Shown here: positions 1-9,532 of the stretch, piece by piece
How positions within the stretch are numbered: position 1 is the first letter of the stretch
Layout: each line of letters begins with the position of its first letter
Notes under the pieces: generated by a model
Told to the model about the DNA's origin: nothing
Seen by the model: only the letters and a program-made list of their open reading frames with translations
Databases searched by the model: none
Made by a program: the position numbers and the translations under genes
Source of the DNA: an uncultured Pontibacter sp.
GTDB taxonomy: Bacteria; Bacteroidota; Bacteroidia; Cytophagales; Hymenobacteraceae
Direction: 5' to 3'
Assembly: GCF_947495565.1 (NCBI RefSeq)
Contig: NZ_CANLZM010000006.1
Coordinates: 186,001 to 250,000, forward strand
Length of the DNA stretch: 64,000 bases

Positions 1-1166
1 GCGATAAAGGCTTGGGTGGCGGCCGTGGCTCAGGGCAGCCGGTGCAGTTTGTGGTTCAGTCTCAGAACATGGAGAAGCTCCGCGAAATTATACCTCCTTT
101 CTTAGAGGCAGCCCAGCAGGACCCTACGTTTAACTTTGTGGACGTGAACCTGAAGTTTAACAAGCCTGAGCTGCGCGTGGAGATTGATCGTGAAAAGGCG
201 CAGTCGTTAGGCGTAACAGTGCGCGATATTGCCCAGACTATACAGTTAGGCTTGAGCGGACAGCGTTTCGGATACTTTGTTAAAGGCGGCAAGCAATACC
301 AAATACTGGGGCAGGTAGCCCGCGAGAACCGCAGCGAACCCCTGGACCTGCGCAGCCTTTACGTAAAGAGCAGCTCCGGTGAGCTGATACAATTGGACAA
401 CCTGATCGAGCTGAAGGAAGAAAGCGCTTCGCCGCAAGTATACCGCTTTAACCGCTTCGCGGCCGCTACCTTCAGCGCCTCCCTTGCCAAAGGCAAAACG
501 ATTGGTGACGGTGTAGAAGCCATGGATGCAATTGCTGACCAGGTGCTGGACGAGACATTCCAGACATCGCTTACAGGGCAGTCCAGAGATTTCTCTGAGA
601 GCTCAGGTAGTTTGATGTTTGCTTTCCTGCTGGCTTTGGGGCTAATTTACCTGGCGCTTTCAGCACAGTTCGAGAGTTTCCGAGATCCTGTTATCATCAT
701 GTTTACCGTGCCGCTCGCGCTTTCCGGCGCTTTGCTCAGCCTTTGGTTCTTCGATCAGACACTGAACATCTTCAGCCAGATAGGTATGATTATGCTGGTA
801 GGCCTGGTAACAAAGAACGGCATCCTGCTGGTTGAGTTTGCCAACCAGCGCAAAGAAGAAGGCTTAAGCAAGCTGGAGGCTGCCACAGACGCGGCCGTAT
901 CCCGTTTCCGCCCTATCCTCATGACATCGCTCTCTACTATACTTGGTACGTTGCCTATTGCGCTGGCTTTGGGCACAGGTGCTGAGAGCCGGGTGCCAAT
1001 GGGTATTGCCGTGGTGGGCGGTTTGATTCTGGCTACCGGGCTTACACTTTATGTTATCCCAGCGGTGTATTCATACTTCTCCTCAGCAGAGGCCAACGTT
1101 ATCCGAGACCTGGACGAGAAGGAAGAGACAGCAGAGGCGAAAAAGCCGCAGCCGGAGTATGTCTAA
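1..1166 (+). CDS. RND efflux pump inner-membrane permease, C-terminal part (5' truncated by window)
   Basis: This is the C-terminal third of a proton-driven RND multidrug exporter (AcrB/HAE1 family), which works as a trimer in the inner membrane. The reading frame is open from base 3, so the gene starts before the window. The first half carries periplasmic docking/porter sequence. It is followed by a run of hydrophobic helices starting near LMFAFLLALGLIYLALSAQF and by the family motif GLVTKNGILLVEFANQRKEEG-like segment at about bases 800-860. The C-terminus is short and charged. A TolC-family gene follows 58 bp downstream on the same strand, so this is the pump/outer-membrane-channel part of a tripartite operon; the membrane-fusion gene presumably lies upstream. 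The substrate cannot be told from sequence. Confidence 0.95.
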   Translation, partial: DKGLGGGRGSGQPVQFVVQSQNMEKLREIIPPFLEAAQQDPTFNFVDVNLKFNKPELRVEIDREKAQSLGVTVRDIAQTIQLGLSGQRFGYFVKGGKQYQILGQVARENRSEPLDLRSLYVKSSSGELIQLDNLIELKEESASPQVYRFNRFAAATFSASLAKGKTIGDGVEAMDAIADQVLDETFQTSLTGQSRDFSESSGSLMFAFLLALGLIYLALSAQFESFRDPVIIMFTVPLALSGALLSLWFFDQTLNIFSQIGMIMLVGLVTKNGILLVEFANQRKEEGLSKLEAATDAAVSRFRPILMTSLSTILGTLPIALALGTGAESRVPMGIAVVGGLILATGLTLYVIPAVYSYFSSAEANVIRDLDEKEETAEAKKPQPEYV

Positions 1167-1224
1167 GCTTTGCCAGCATCAATAATTTTAGCCAAAGGAT
1201 TTTAACGCGATAGATCAAGTATAA

Positions 1225-2562
1225 ATGTTTTCATACAGAGCCGCAGCGCTTATTTTGATAGGGTTAGCACTGTTACTACCAGGCCGGGCCCAAAGCCAGG
1301 AGCAGCTTTCGCTGGAGCAGGCCATCCGCATAGGTTTACAGAACAATTATGATATACAGATTGCCAACAGGCAGGAAGCTATTTCTGAAAACAACGTAAC
1401 GCTTGGCAACGCTGGTTTTTTGCCTAACATAGACGGCAGAGCAAACCGTACTTTCAGTGAGAACAACTCCAGGCAGGAGTTTAGCACAGGCCCGGACAGA
1501 GTGCGCACTGGTGCCAGTTCCAACAACCTCGGCTACGGTGTAAACCTTAACTGGGTAATCTTTGATGGCCTGGGCATGTTTATAAACCTGGAGCGGCTGA
1601 AGGCACTGGAGAAATCAGGAGAGCTCCTGACCAAGCAGACCATTGAGAACACGCTTGCTAATATTGCCGCGAGCTATTTTGAGGTGGCGCGTCAGTCTTT
1701 TAAAATACAGGCGCTGCAAGACGCAATTGCCATTTCGGAAGCTCGCGTGGAAATAGCTCAGGCGCAGTACGAGGTTGGCGTAAGTGCTAAAGTAGAAATT
1801 CTGCGGGCGCAGGTAGATTATAATGCCGACAGATCTGAACTCCTGCTGCAGCAGGAGTTGCTGCAAAATGCCAAAATTAACCTGAACCAACTGCTGGGCC
1901 GCAACCCGGATATTGACTTTGCGGTGACAGACAGCATGATGGTTGATGCCACGGTAAACTATAGTGCCGCATCCGGCAGCCTTAATGCCGCCAACCCGCT
2001 GCTACAACGGCTGCAGTTGGAAAGGCAACTGGCCAATTTGGATATAAAAGCTGTGCGGGCCAGCCGCTTCCCTACCGTCAGTGTTTTGAGCGCTTATAAC
2101 TTCAGCCGCTCAGAAGCTGAACCGCTCAACGAGTTCCAGGCCAGGTTTAACCAGAACAAAGGTTATAACTACGGCCTAAGTGTAAATGTGCCAATCTTTA
2201 ACGGCTTTAACATCAACCGCCAGGCACAGAATGCCCGCATCAACCTGGAAACGGCAAACCTTGAGTTGCTGCGCGAGGAAAACAGGCTGCAGTCTGACCT
2301 TGCCCGTGCCTACAGCCAATACACTAACCGCCTGCAGCTGCTGGAGCTGGAAGAGTCTAACTTAAAGCTGGCGCAGGAAAACGCAGAAATTGCCCTGGAG
2401 CGATACAAGTTAGGCATTTTAACCGCTATTGAGTTACGCGAGGCTCAGCGAAACGAATTGGTTGCCTCTAACCGCCTCATCGACATTCAGTATCAAGCTA
2501 AAGCAGCAGAAATTGAGCTGAAACGCCTGTCTAGCACCTTGCTGCAGGAAACCAGCTTGTAA
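1225..2562 (+). CDS. TolC-family outer membrane efflux protein
   Basis: This 445-residue protein is the outer-membrane channel of the tripartite efflux system whose pump precedes it. An N-terminal signal peptide (residues about 1-24, ending near GRAQSQ) is followed by EQLSLEQAIRIGLQNNYDI, the usual start of a TolC repeat. The two structural repeats show as similar helical segments, about residues 30-220 and 240-440, rich in Gln, Glu, Leu and Ala. The length is normal for the family. It is very likely cotranscribed with the RND gene. A perfect 50-bp palindrome directly downstream probably ends the transcript. Confidence 0.95.
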   Translation: MFSYRAAALILIGLALLLPGRAQSQEQLSLEQAIRIGLQNNYDIQIANRQEAISENNVTLGNAGFLPNIDGRANRTFSENNSRQEFSTGPDRVRTGASSNNLGYGVNLNWVIFDGLGMFINLERLKALEKSGELLTKQTIENTLANIAASYFEVARQSFKIQALQDAIAISEARVEIAQAQYEVGVSAKVEILRAQVDYNADRSELLLQQELLQNAKINLNQLLGRNPDIDFAVTDSMMVDATVNYSAASGSLNAANPLLQRLQLERQLANLDIKAVRASRFPTVSVLSAYNFSRSEAEPLNEFQARFNQNKGYNYGLSVNVPIFNGFNINRQAQNARINLETANLELLREENRLQSDLARAYSQYTNRLQLLELEESNLKLAQENAEIALERYKLGILTAIELREAQRNELVASNRLIDIQYQAKAAEIELKRLSSTLLQETSL

Positions 2563-2579
2563 CACTTTCTAAAGCCAGT

Positions 2580-2629
2580 GCCTAAAAGTATAAAAGTATA
2601 GCCATGGCTATACTTTTATACTTTTAGGC
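2580..2629. terminator. Perfect 50-bp palindrome, probable terminator of the efflux operon
   Basis: The sequence is a perfect inverted repeat with 25-base arms meeting at GCCATGGC. Each arm contains the words AAGTATA/TATACTT twice. It starts 18 bp after the TolC stop codon. There is no long T-tract, so intrinsic termination is inferred from position and stem strength. The TATACTT word recurs in several other hairpins in this window. Confidence 0.6.
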
Positions 2630-2658
2630 TGTAACTTCCGTAAGTCATACTTTTTGCA

Positions 2659-3945
2659 ATGGAGCTAGAGCTTTTCGAGACACTTGGCATATCACTTGGA
2701 TTAGGGTTACTAGTCGGGCTGCAGCGGCAGCATGACCAGTCGCGGTTGGCTGGCATCCGTACGTTTCCGCTAATTACACTATTCGGCACAATTTCAGGTC
2801 TTCTGGCCCAGGATTTTGGAGGCTGGATTATAGCGATGGGCATACTTAGTCTGGCTGCCATGGTGGCTGTCGCTAATTTTATGAGGAGCAGAAAACCTGA
2901 TTTTGATATCGGCCTGACAACCGAGGCGGCTACTCTGCTCATGTTTGTTGTGGGAGCCTACCTGGTGCTCGGCCAAAGTACTGTAGCCGTCGCCGTGGGA
3001 GCCACTGTCGCTGTTTTGCTTCACCTCAAAGATTCCCTGCACCGTATTGTAGCCAAAATCGGCCCCGAAGACCTCCGGGCGATTATGCAGTTTGTGGTTA
3101 TCTCTCTTGTGATACTCCCTGTGCTCCCTAACGAAACCTATGGGCCGTATGATGTCCTGAACCCCCACAACATCTGGCTGATGGTGGTGCTTATCGTCGG
3201 GATTGGCTTACTGGGATACTTTGCTTATAAAGTCTTTGGGCAGAAATCCGGCACTGCACTGGGTGGTATTTTGGGGGGTCTTGTCTCCAGCACAGCCACC
3301 ACGGTAAGCTATGCCCGCCGCACGAAAGGCAAAGGCAACACCAGCACTATACTTGCGGCCCTTGTTATTTTCATTGCCTCAGCCGTGTCTATTATCCGGA
3401 TTATAACGGAAGTAGCCATAGTGGCTCCCGGCACCATATCTATTGTACTTCCTCCCCTTGCGGCTGTTTTTTTGCTGATGCTGGCAGTGGGTCTGGTTTT
3501 ATACTTCTTTAAAGGCGGCGAGCACGACAGTATGCCCGAGCAGGGAAACCCTGCCCAACTTAAAACGGCCCTTGTTTTCGGGGCGATTTATGCCATTGTT
3601 ATACTTGCCACTGCCTTTGCAAAAGACCAACTCGGCAGCAGCGGGCTCTACATTGTAGCAATTATATCCGGGCTTACAGATGTGGATGCCATTACGCTTT
3701 CTACGTCCCGCCTGATGCAAATAGGAGATTTGGAACCGAGTAACGGATGGCGTCTGATCCTGGTGGCAGCATTATCCAACCTGGTTTTCAAAGTGGGGCT
3801 GGTAAGTGTGCTCGGCAGCAGATCTGTTTTCATAAAAGTTGCGCTGCTATTTGGCGTAGTGCTGGTTGGTGGTTTGCTCGTACTATGGCTGTGGCCGGAG
3901 AACTTTCAGTTGCCTTTAGTCGGGACACTGTTAAACAGCATCTAA
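2659..3945 (+). CDS. MgtC/SapB-DUF4010 family membrane protein
   Basis: This is a 428-residue polytopic inner-membrane protein. The N-terminus (ELFETLGISLGLGLLVGLQR...) matches the MgtC/SapB N-terminal module with its GLGLLVGLQRQ turn. The remainder, about residues 160-410, is a row of hydrophobic helices typical of the DUF4010 region, including GTALGGILGGLVSSTATTVS and SGLTDVDAITLS. Proteins of this architecture are widespread in Bacteroidota and have no firm function. A link to ion homeostasis is only suggested by the MgtC name. The gene stands alone, after a palindrome and before a 376-bp gap. The start at ATG 2659 gives a clean N-terminal amphipathic segment. Confidence 0.85.
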   Translation: MELELFETLGISLGLGLLVGLQRQHDQSRLAGIRTFPLITLFGTISGLLAQDFGGWIIAMGILSLAAMVAVANFMRSRKPDFDIGLTTEAATLLMFVVGAYLVLGQSTVAVAVGATVAVLLHLKDSLHRIVAKIGPEDLRAIMQFVVISLVILPVLPNETYGPYDVLNPHNIWLMVVLIVGIGLLGYFAYKVFGQKSGTALGGILGGLVSSTATTVSYARRTKGKGNTSTILAALVIFIASAVSIIRIITEVAIVAPGTISIVLPPLAAVFLLMLAVGLVLYFFKGGEHDSMPEQGNPAQLKTALVFGAIYAIVILATAFAKDQLGSSGLYIVAIISGLTDVDAITLSTSRLMQIGDLEPSNGWRLILVAALSNLVFKVGLVSVLGSRSVFIKVALLFGVVLVGGLLVLWLWPENFQLPLVGTLLNSI

Positions 3946-4321
3946 GGTAGTGGCTGGCTTACATTCTGATTTTCCTAGCTTTCTGCATCTCACAACTCTC
4001 CTCTATCAACATTGATATCTAAGCAACTCCAGAAATAACATTGGCATTTAGAAGTATGGCCGAACCAAGAACGCTGCTATAACATTAGTAAACACAAAAA
4101 TTCATCACCAGCTTAAACTGGGAGTGATTACTCAAGTGATAGTTTTAAAAATAAAGGTATCTTGCATTTCAGAAAAATGCGGAATGGCAAAGCCAGAGAG
4201 ATGCTTATACTTCCAAAGTATGGGGCAAACTAGAAGCTATAGCCCCAGCTGAAACTGATAAACTTGCTTAACCATCCCTGAACTGATACTAAATTCTACA
4301 CACCCAACCTGAGTAAACATT
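3946..4321. other. Intergenic region upstream of the FucP-type transporter
   Basis: I see no ORF, RNA gene or strong hairpin here. It presumably holds the promoter of the transporter at 4322, but I could not pick a convincing Bacteroidota -33/-7 pair. Confidence 0.5.
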
Positions 4322-5620
4322 ATGTCTAACACCTCCACCAAACACGAGCTGCACACGCCGGAGCTAAGCCAGCAGGGCAGCACGGGCGCCATGGTTATTA
4401 TCGGCGCGCTGTTTTTTATCTTCGGCTTCGTTACCTGGCTCAACTCCCTGCTGATCCCTTACCTGGAGATTGCCTGTGAGCTGACCAAGTTCCAGTCCTT
4501 CTTCGTCACCTTCGCTTTCTACATCGCCTACCTGGTCATGGCGCCCCTGTCCACGCGGGTACTAAAGGCTTTTGGCTTCAAAAACGGGATGTCGGTGGCC
4601 CTGATTCTGATGGCCGTGGGTGCGCTGCTGTTCATCCCCGCCGCCATGACACGCACATACCTGCTGTTCCTTATCGGCCTGTTTATTATGGGCAGCGGGC
4701 TTGCCATCCTACAGACGGCATCTAACCCTTATATCACCATTGTCGGCCCGCCTGAGAGTGCGGCCAAGCGCATCAGCATTATGGGCATCTGCAACAAATT
4801 CGCGGGCGCTCTTGCCCCTATCATATTGGGCCTGTTCCTCCGGCTCGATGACGCCGACAGGCTTCGCTCCGAAATAGCCGACATGACGGCAAGCGCCAGA
4901 GCCGCTGCCCTCGACGAGATGGCCCTGCAGGTGATCCCGCCTTACATCGGCATTATTGCGGTGCTGCTGGTGCTAGCGTTTTGGATCTTCCGCTCCAGCC
5001 TGCCAGAGGTTGACACGGACCAGGAGGATGAAACAGTGGCGGCCGGCAACACGGGCAAGACAAGCGTGTTTGACTTTCCGCACGTACTACTGGGCGTTTT
5101 CTCGCTGTTCCTGTATGTGGGCGTGGAGGTAATGGCCGGCGACTCGATCATTAGCTACGGCTCTTCGCAGGGCATCCCGCTGGAGACGGCAAAGTTCTTC
5201 ACTACCGCTACCATGGTGGCCATGGTGGTGGGCTACGTAATCGGCATTATCACCATCCCTAAATATATTAAACAAGAGAACGCCCTGAAGGTGTGCGCGT
5301 TGCTGGGCGTGGCTTTTTCAGTGGGCGCTATTCTGACCTCCGGTTACGTGTCGGTGGCTTTTATCGCGCTGCTGGGCCTGGCTAACTCGCTTATGTGGCC
5401 AGCCATTTGGCCGCTGGCACTTGCTGGCGTAGGCCGTTTCACGAAGGCCGCCTCCTCGTTGCTGGTGATGGGCATTGCGGGCGGGGCGATTGTGCCGCTT
5501 GCCTACGGAGCCCTTGCCGATAGCTGGAACCCACAGGACGCCTACTGGATTATGGTGCCGTGCTACCTGTTTATCTGGTTCTACGCTACATCAGGCCATA
5601 AAATCGGCAGAAACCTGTAA
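4322..5620 (+). CDS. MFS sugar:proton symporter, FucP/GluP family
   Basis: This 432-residue major-facilitator transporter imports a hexose (fucose, glucose or galactose type) across the inner membrane. Diagnostic FucP/GluP features are IFGFVTWLNSLLIPYLEIAC in helix 1, ILQTASNPYITIVGP in helix 4, the SAAKRISIMGICNKFAG loop, and a cytoplasmic acidic linker ending in EVDTDQEDETV before the second six-helix half. The length is typical. It is monocistronic, with a 376-bp leader and a strong terminator 49 bp after the stop. It is closely related to the protein encoded at 18742-20037, including the same EVDTDQEDETV linker, so the two are paralogues. The actual sugar cannot be read from sequence. Confidence 0.93.
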   Translation: MSNTSTKHELHTPELSQQGSTGAMVIIGALFFIFGFVTWLNSLLIPYLEIACELTKFQSFFVTFAFYIAYLVMAPLSTRVLKAFGFKNGMSVALILMAVGALLFIPAAMTRTYLLFLIGLFIMGSGLAILQTASNPYITIVGPPESAAKRISIMGICNKFAGALAPIILGLFLRLDDADRLRSEIADMTASARAAALDEMALQVIPPYIGIIAVLLVLAFWIFRSSLPEVDTDQEDETVAAGNTGKTSVFDFPHVLLGVFSLFLYVGVEVMAGDSIISYGSSQGIPLETAKFFTTATMVAMVVGYVIGIITIPKYIKQENALKVCALLGVAFSVGAILTSGYVSVAFIALLGLANSLMWPAIWPLALAGVGRFTKAASSLLVMGIAGGAIVPLAYGALADSWNPQDAYWIMVPCYLFIWFYATSGHKIGRNL

Positions 5621-5668
5621 ATCGAAATCTGGTTTTCTATACTTTAGATTTAAAGTTTCATACTTTCA

Positions 5669-5709
5669 GCGCTGCCCGAATTCATACATTCGGGCAGCGC
5701 TTTTTTTTT
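5669..5709 (+). terminator. Rho-independent terminator after the FucP-type gene
   Basis: A perfect 13-bp stem (5669-5681 with 5688-5700, arm GCGCTGCCCGAAT) and a 6-nt loop are followed at once by nine T residues. This is a textbook intrinsic terminator for the plus strand. Confidence 0.95.
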
Positions 5710-5815
5710 AATACTGAACTGCAGTATACTTTGTAGCGCTGAATTCAAAACGCTTTGAACCTACCGCTTATACCACTTCCTGCTTTGCCTCGTATAGTCA
5801 GAAAAATTATGCAGC

Positions 5816-6271
5816 ATGAAAGAGAACCAAGATAAACATGAAGGTCGGGTACGAAGGGCATCAACAGATGCAGCAAACGAAGCCATTGATCAGAAAACGC
5901 TTGAAAACATACAGGCTTATGGCTATGACGGCCCAGAGGCCATTGAAAAGCGGCTGGATAAGCTGGATAAAGAGTGGGACCTGGAACGAGCCTTGGAAAC
6001 AAATGCCTCTACCTTGGCTTTAACAGGTGTTGTTTTAGCCGCTACAAAAGACAAGCGCTGGCTTATACTTTCTGGTATTGTGGCTTCTTTCCTGCTGCAG
6101 CACGGGCTACAAGGCTGGTGCCCTCCCCTGCCTTTGCTTCGTAAGTTCGGCCTTCGGACAAGAAAAGAAATAGCAGAGGAACGGTATGCGCTGAAGGCTT
6201 TGCGCGGGGATTTCAACAGGGTTTTAGGGGCTACAACGCCAGAAGGCGTACTGAATGTAATCAGGGATTGA
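5816..6271 (+). CDS. Small membrane protein with a YgaP-like (DUF2892-type) transmembrane domain
   Basis: This 151-residue protein has a charged soluble N-terminal half (residues about 1-62). A two-helix hydrophobic part follows (TLALTGVVLAATKDKRWLIL and IVASFLLQHGLQGWCPPLP). The LQGWCPPLPLLRKFGLRTRKEIAEERYALK stretch is the conserved signature of DUF2892/YgaP-like C-termini in Bacteroidota and other phyla. Function is unknown; in YgaP the domain anchors a rhodanese. No rhodanese domain is present here. It is a single gene between two terminators. Confidence 0.7.
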   Translation: MKENQDKHEGRVRRASTDAANEAIDQKTLENIQAYGYDGPEAIEKRLDKLDKEWDLERALETNASTLALTGVVLAATKDKRWLILSGIVASFLLQHGLQGWCPPLPLLRKFGLRTRKEIAEERYALKALRGDFNRVLGATTPEGVLNVIRD

Positions 6272-6310
6272 TTTTACGACGCTAAGATGAAGCACCGGCT
6301 GCTGCTGCTA

Positions 6311-6360
6311 AAAAGATCAGGCCATTCGAGTTGGTTTATAAAATGAATGGCCTGATTTTA
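6311..6360. terminator. Bidirectional terminator between convergent genes
   Basis: A perfect 12-bp stem (6316-6327 with 6345-6356, arm ATCAGGCCATTC) is flanked by an A-run on the left and a T-rich stretch on the right. It can therefore serve the plus-strand gene ending at 6271 and the minus-strand cluster ending at 6381. Confidence 0.85.
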
Positions 6361-6380
6361 TACTTGCAGCTAATCAGCTT

Positions 6381-7253
6381 TTATAGCAGGTTTTCCTTTA
6401 CGTAAGTATGGCTTTTGGCTATACTTTTATAGGGGTCTATAGAGAAGTTTTCCTGCTCTACCAGCATGTGCTTTACACCGGCTAACTCTGCATGATTGAA
6501 AATCTCTTTAAAGTTGATGGAACCGGACCCTATTTCCGTATTGATTGTAGAATCCGCCTTATCCATGTCTTTCACGTGCCACAGCTCATACCTGCCGGGA
6601 TCTTTTTTAAATAGCTCCACCGGGTCTTTGCCCGCTCTCACTACCCAATACAGGTCCAGCTCAAACTTCACTAAATCAGGGTCCGTCTCCGTCAATAGTA
6701 TATCAAAGCCGGTTCTGTCGCCGAATTGCTGAAACTCAAAGTCGTGGTTGTGGTAAGCCAACTGTAGCCCGGCAGACTTACATGCTTCCGCCGCCTTGGT
6801 GATTCGCGCTGCTATATGTTGATAATCAGAAGCGCTCTGGCGCAGGTTCTCGCCAAGATAAGGCACAACAATATACTTCATATCTATCGCCTTGGCTGCA
6901 TCTATGTATGACTTTAGGTCATCTTCCTTGCCTTCGCTTATATAAGCGTCAAAGCCGAAGTGGCCGCTCGGTGCAGTTAGGTTGTGCTTCTTTAGCAGGG
7001 CGGCAAACTCGTTTGGTTTCATGCCGAAAAACCCTCCTTCGGTGGAGTAGCCAAACGTCTCCACCTCCTTATAGCCAGCCTGGGCCACTTTTCCAATAAC
7101 GCCTTTTGCATCATTCGGCAACTGCTCGCGCAGCGTGTAAAGCTGAATACCGATATTTTTCTGATCTGCCTTTGCCACCATACAGCTGGGCGCAATAAGT
7201 ATACCTGCCGTAAGCAAGCCCGCCTGCTGCAGAAAGTTTCTTCTTGTTGTCAT
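6381..7253 (-). CDS. Sugar phosphate isomerase/epimerase, xylose-isomerase-like TIM barrel, exported
   Basis: This 290-residue AP_endonuc_2-type TIM barrel belongs to the enzymes that isomerize or epimerize sugars using a divalent metal. I chose the ATG at 7253. It gives a twin-arginine leader (TTRRNFLQQAGLLTAGILI) followed by a Cys, and AGAGAAA lies just upstream; the open frame runs further but lacks these. Metal/substrate motifs visible are AYHNHDFEF and ELDLYWVVRAGKDP, plus ELWHVKDMD near the C-terminus. It is the last gene of the minus-strand sugar cluster that begins at 13034. The export signal implies action in the periplasm, on the same sugars as the DUF1080 and GMC proteins. Confidence 0.85.
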   Translation of the reverse strand: MTTRRNFLQQAGLLTAGILIAPSCMVAKADQKNIGIQLYTLREQLPNDAKGVIGKVAQAGYKEVETFGYSTEGGFFGMKPNEFAALLKKHNLTAPSGHFGFDAYISEGKEDDLKSYIDAAKAIDMKYIVVPYLGENLRQSASDYQHIAARITKAAEACKSAGLQLAYHNHDFEFQQFGDRTGFDILLTETDPDLVKFELDLYWVVRAGKDPVELFKKDPGRYELWHVKDMDKADSTINTEIGSGSINFKEIFNHAELAGVKHMLVEQENFSIDPYKSIAKSHTYVKENLL

Positions 7254-7308
7254 GTATCGTTTCTCTTTGGGGTGATATCCTAAAATAGGTTGTGAATTGG
7301 GTTGTTCA

Positions 7309-8205
7309 TCAGACGTCGCAAATCTGAATCGCCTGGCGGAGCGAGGCAAGCTTATCCTCCCGCTTCGGCACAAACTCCTGCGCCACATAGCCTTTGAAAC
7401 CTGTCGCCACTATAGCCCGCATAATAGCCGGATAATACAGCTCCTGAGTCTCGTCAATCTCGTTGCGGCCCGGCACGCCGGCAGTATGGTAATGGGCAAT
7501 ATACTGGTGGCTATTTTGAATAGTCCGGATTACATCGCCTTCATCTATCTGCATGTGGTAGATATCGTACAGCAGTTTGAAGTTTTCAGAACCGAGTCTT
7601 TTTGCTAGCTCCACGCCCCAGGCTGTTTTATTGGCTTGATAATCCGGATGGTTGACTTTGCTGTTTAACAGCTCCATTACCAGGGTTACCTTGTGCTTCT
7701 CAGCCAGCGGCAGCACCTGCTTCAGGCCGTCCACACAGTTTTGCCAGCCAGTTTCATCGTCTTTGCCGCGCCGGTTGCCGCTAAAGCATATCAGGTTTTT
7801 GTACCCTGCCCTGGCTACCATCGAAATCATCTCCGTGTAGTTCTTCACTAACTTTCCATGAAACTGCTTGTCGTTCCAGCCGTCCACTAAATTGAGCTCA
7901 GCCCCATTGCACATGGTAGATTCCAAGCCATACTGTTTCAGCACGGGCCAATCCTGCGGGCCTACCAAATCTATACCTTTGATGCCGATGGCCCTGGCTT
8001 CTTTGCACAGTTCCTCCACCGACAAGTGGCTAAAGCACCACCGGCTAACGGAGTGGTTTATGTTACCTTTCAGACCTTGCTGTGTAGCCTCGGCAGCCTG
8101 CGCATAGGCAGCCAGCGAGGGCAACATACTTGCAGCAGTAAGAGAGGCAGTGCCGGCCATGATCTTTTTAAGGGTGGCTCTGCGAGCTGGTTCCTTTGGC
8201 ATCAT
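7309..8205 (-). CDS. Hydroxypyruvate-isomerase-like TIM-barrel enzyme with Tat-type leader
   Basis: This 298-residue xylose-isomerase-like TIM barrel resembles hydroxypyruvate isomerase most. Visible hallmarks are ELLNSKVNHPDY (metal-binding Glu and His), LLYDIYHMQIDEGD and YVAQEFVP. The N-terminus has an RRATLKKIMAGTASLTAASM leader ending in AYAQA, typical of exported Bacteroidota oxidoreductase-cluster proteins. It lies 6 bp after the permease gene at 8212 and 55 bp before the start of the next gene, so all are cotranscribed. The substrate is unproven; a keto-sugar or its cleavage product is expected from context. Confidence 0.82.
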   Translation of the reverse strand: MMPKEPARRATLKKIMAGTASLTAASMLPSLAAYAQAAEATQQGLKGNINHSVSRWCFSHLSVEELCKEARAIGIKGIDLVGPQDWPVLKQYGLESTMCNGAELNLVDGWNDKQFHGKLVKNYTEMISMVARAGYKNLICFSGNRRGKDDETGWQNCVDGLKQVLPLAEKHKVTLVMELLNSKVNHPDYQANKTAWGVELAKRLGSENFKLLYDIYHMQIDEGDVIRTIQNSHQYIAHYHTAGVPGRNEIDETQELYYPAIMRAIVATGFKGYVAQEFVPKREDKLASLRQAIQICDV

Positions 8206-8211
8206 TATTTG

Positions 8212-9498
8212 TTATGGCAAGCTTGTCAGTTCCTGCCTTTCGGTTTCGGCGCTGTAAGGTTTGTTTATAGTTGCGTCTGCGGCGGCTTTGTCATCCCGGA
8301 AAAGGAGCATGAAAATCAATGCAACCACACCCGCTATACCTGCCGGCACTAACCAGACGCTCTGCCAGAAGTTCTCTGCATCAGCGGCCCTGTAATACTC
8401 GCTCACAAAACCGGCAACCCAGAAACCTATCAGCATACCAACACCATACGTGGCCAAGGTGACAAGTCCCTGGGCCGAGCTTTTATACTTTTCTCCGGCT
8501 CGTGCGTCGGTGTAAATCTGGCCAGACACAAAGAAAAAATCATAGCAGATGCCGTGTAGTGCAATGCCTAAAATCAGCATAAAAGATAACTCTCCGGCAT
8601 TACCGTAGGCAAACAGCACGTAACGTAGCGCCCAGGCAGCCATGCCTACCAGTATGGTCTTTTTAAAGCCGAACCTGGAGAAGAAAACGGGCAGCAACAG
8701 TAAAAATAATACCTCCGATATCTGCCCGATCGTCATTTTGCCGGTTGGGTTCTCCAAGCCGATGTCCGTCAGGAAAGGGTTTGCATTCTGGTAGTAAAAG
8801 GCCAGCGGGATACAGATAAGTATGGAAGCGATGAAAAAGATTAGGAAGTTTCTGTTCTTTAAAAGCTTGATCGCGTCCAGGCCTAAGATTTCTGAAATAG
8901 AGCTGCTTTTCTCCTGGTTTTTAACTGGCGGCGTTTTAGGCAGCAGGAAACTATAGATACCAAGTATAAGTGAGGCAACGCCCGCCATCATAAAGGTATT
9001 TCTTAGCAGCCCCTCTCCAATTCCTGCGGCAGAATCCCAGTGAAACAGGTAGCTGATGGACAAGCCTGCCGCAATCCAACCGATGGTACCCCAAACGCGA
9101 ATCACCGAAAATTCTTTCTCCGGATTTTTCATCTGTCTGAACGACACTGAGTTAACCAGGGCAAGCGTAGGCATATAAGCGATCATGTAAGACAGCACGA
9201 ACGGGTAAAAAGTCGCCACATCATCCGCATGGTACATCTGATACATTAAAACGGCTCCTACCAAATGCAGAATGCCCAGAATTCTCTCCGCATTAAAATA
9301 CTTATCTGCAATAAGGCCAATTATAAATGGCGCAATAATAGCCCCAAAAGACTGCGTAGAGAAAACACTTGCTGTTTCTAGCTCAGTTGCCTTCAGGTTG
9401 TTGCCCAGAAAGGTGCCTAAGGTAACAAACCATGCACCCCAGATAAAGAACTCCAGGAACATCATGATAGAAAGTTTAATGCGGGTCGCCGAATTCAT
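8212..9498 (-). CDS. MFS permease, nucleoside:H+ symporter (NupG) family
   Basis: This 428-residue 12-helix major facilitator is in the NupG/XapB branch. It is recognizable by LSIMMFLEFFIWGAWFVTLG at the start, FIIGLIADKYFNAERILG in loop 2-3 and VIRVWGTIGWIAAG in helix 5. The name nucleoside symporter comes from E. coli homologues. In Bacteroidota the family very often sits in sugar-oxidation clusters like this one, so a sugar or keto-sugar substrate is as likely. It lies between the DUF1080 gene and the isomerase with short gaps. The start at ATG 9498 fits the family length. Confidence 0.87.
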   Translation of the reverse strand: MNSATRIKLSIMMFLEFFIWGAWFVTLGTFLGNNLKATELETASVFSTQSFGAIIAPFIIGLIADKYFNAERILGILHLVGAVLMYQMYHADDVATFYPFVLSYMIAYMPTLALVNSVSFRQMKNPEKEFSVIRVWGTIGWIAAGLSISYLFHWDSAAGIGEGLLRNTFMMAGVASLILGIYSFLLPKTPPVKNQEKSSSISEILGLDAIKLLKNRNFLIFFIASILICIPLAFYYQNANPFLTDIGLENPTGKMTIGQISEVLFLLLLPVFFSRFGFKKTILVGMAAWALRYVLFAYGNAGELSFMLILGIALHGICYDFFFVSGQIYTDARAGEKYKSSAQGLVTLATYGVGMLIGFWVAGFVSEYYRAADAENFWQSVWLVPAGIAGVVALIFMLLFRDDKAAADATINKPYSAETERQELTSLP

Positions 9499-9532
9499 GG
9501 TTGCTGCGTTTTAAGGTGAGATATGATGTAGC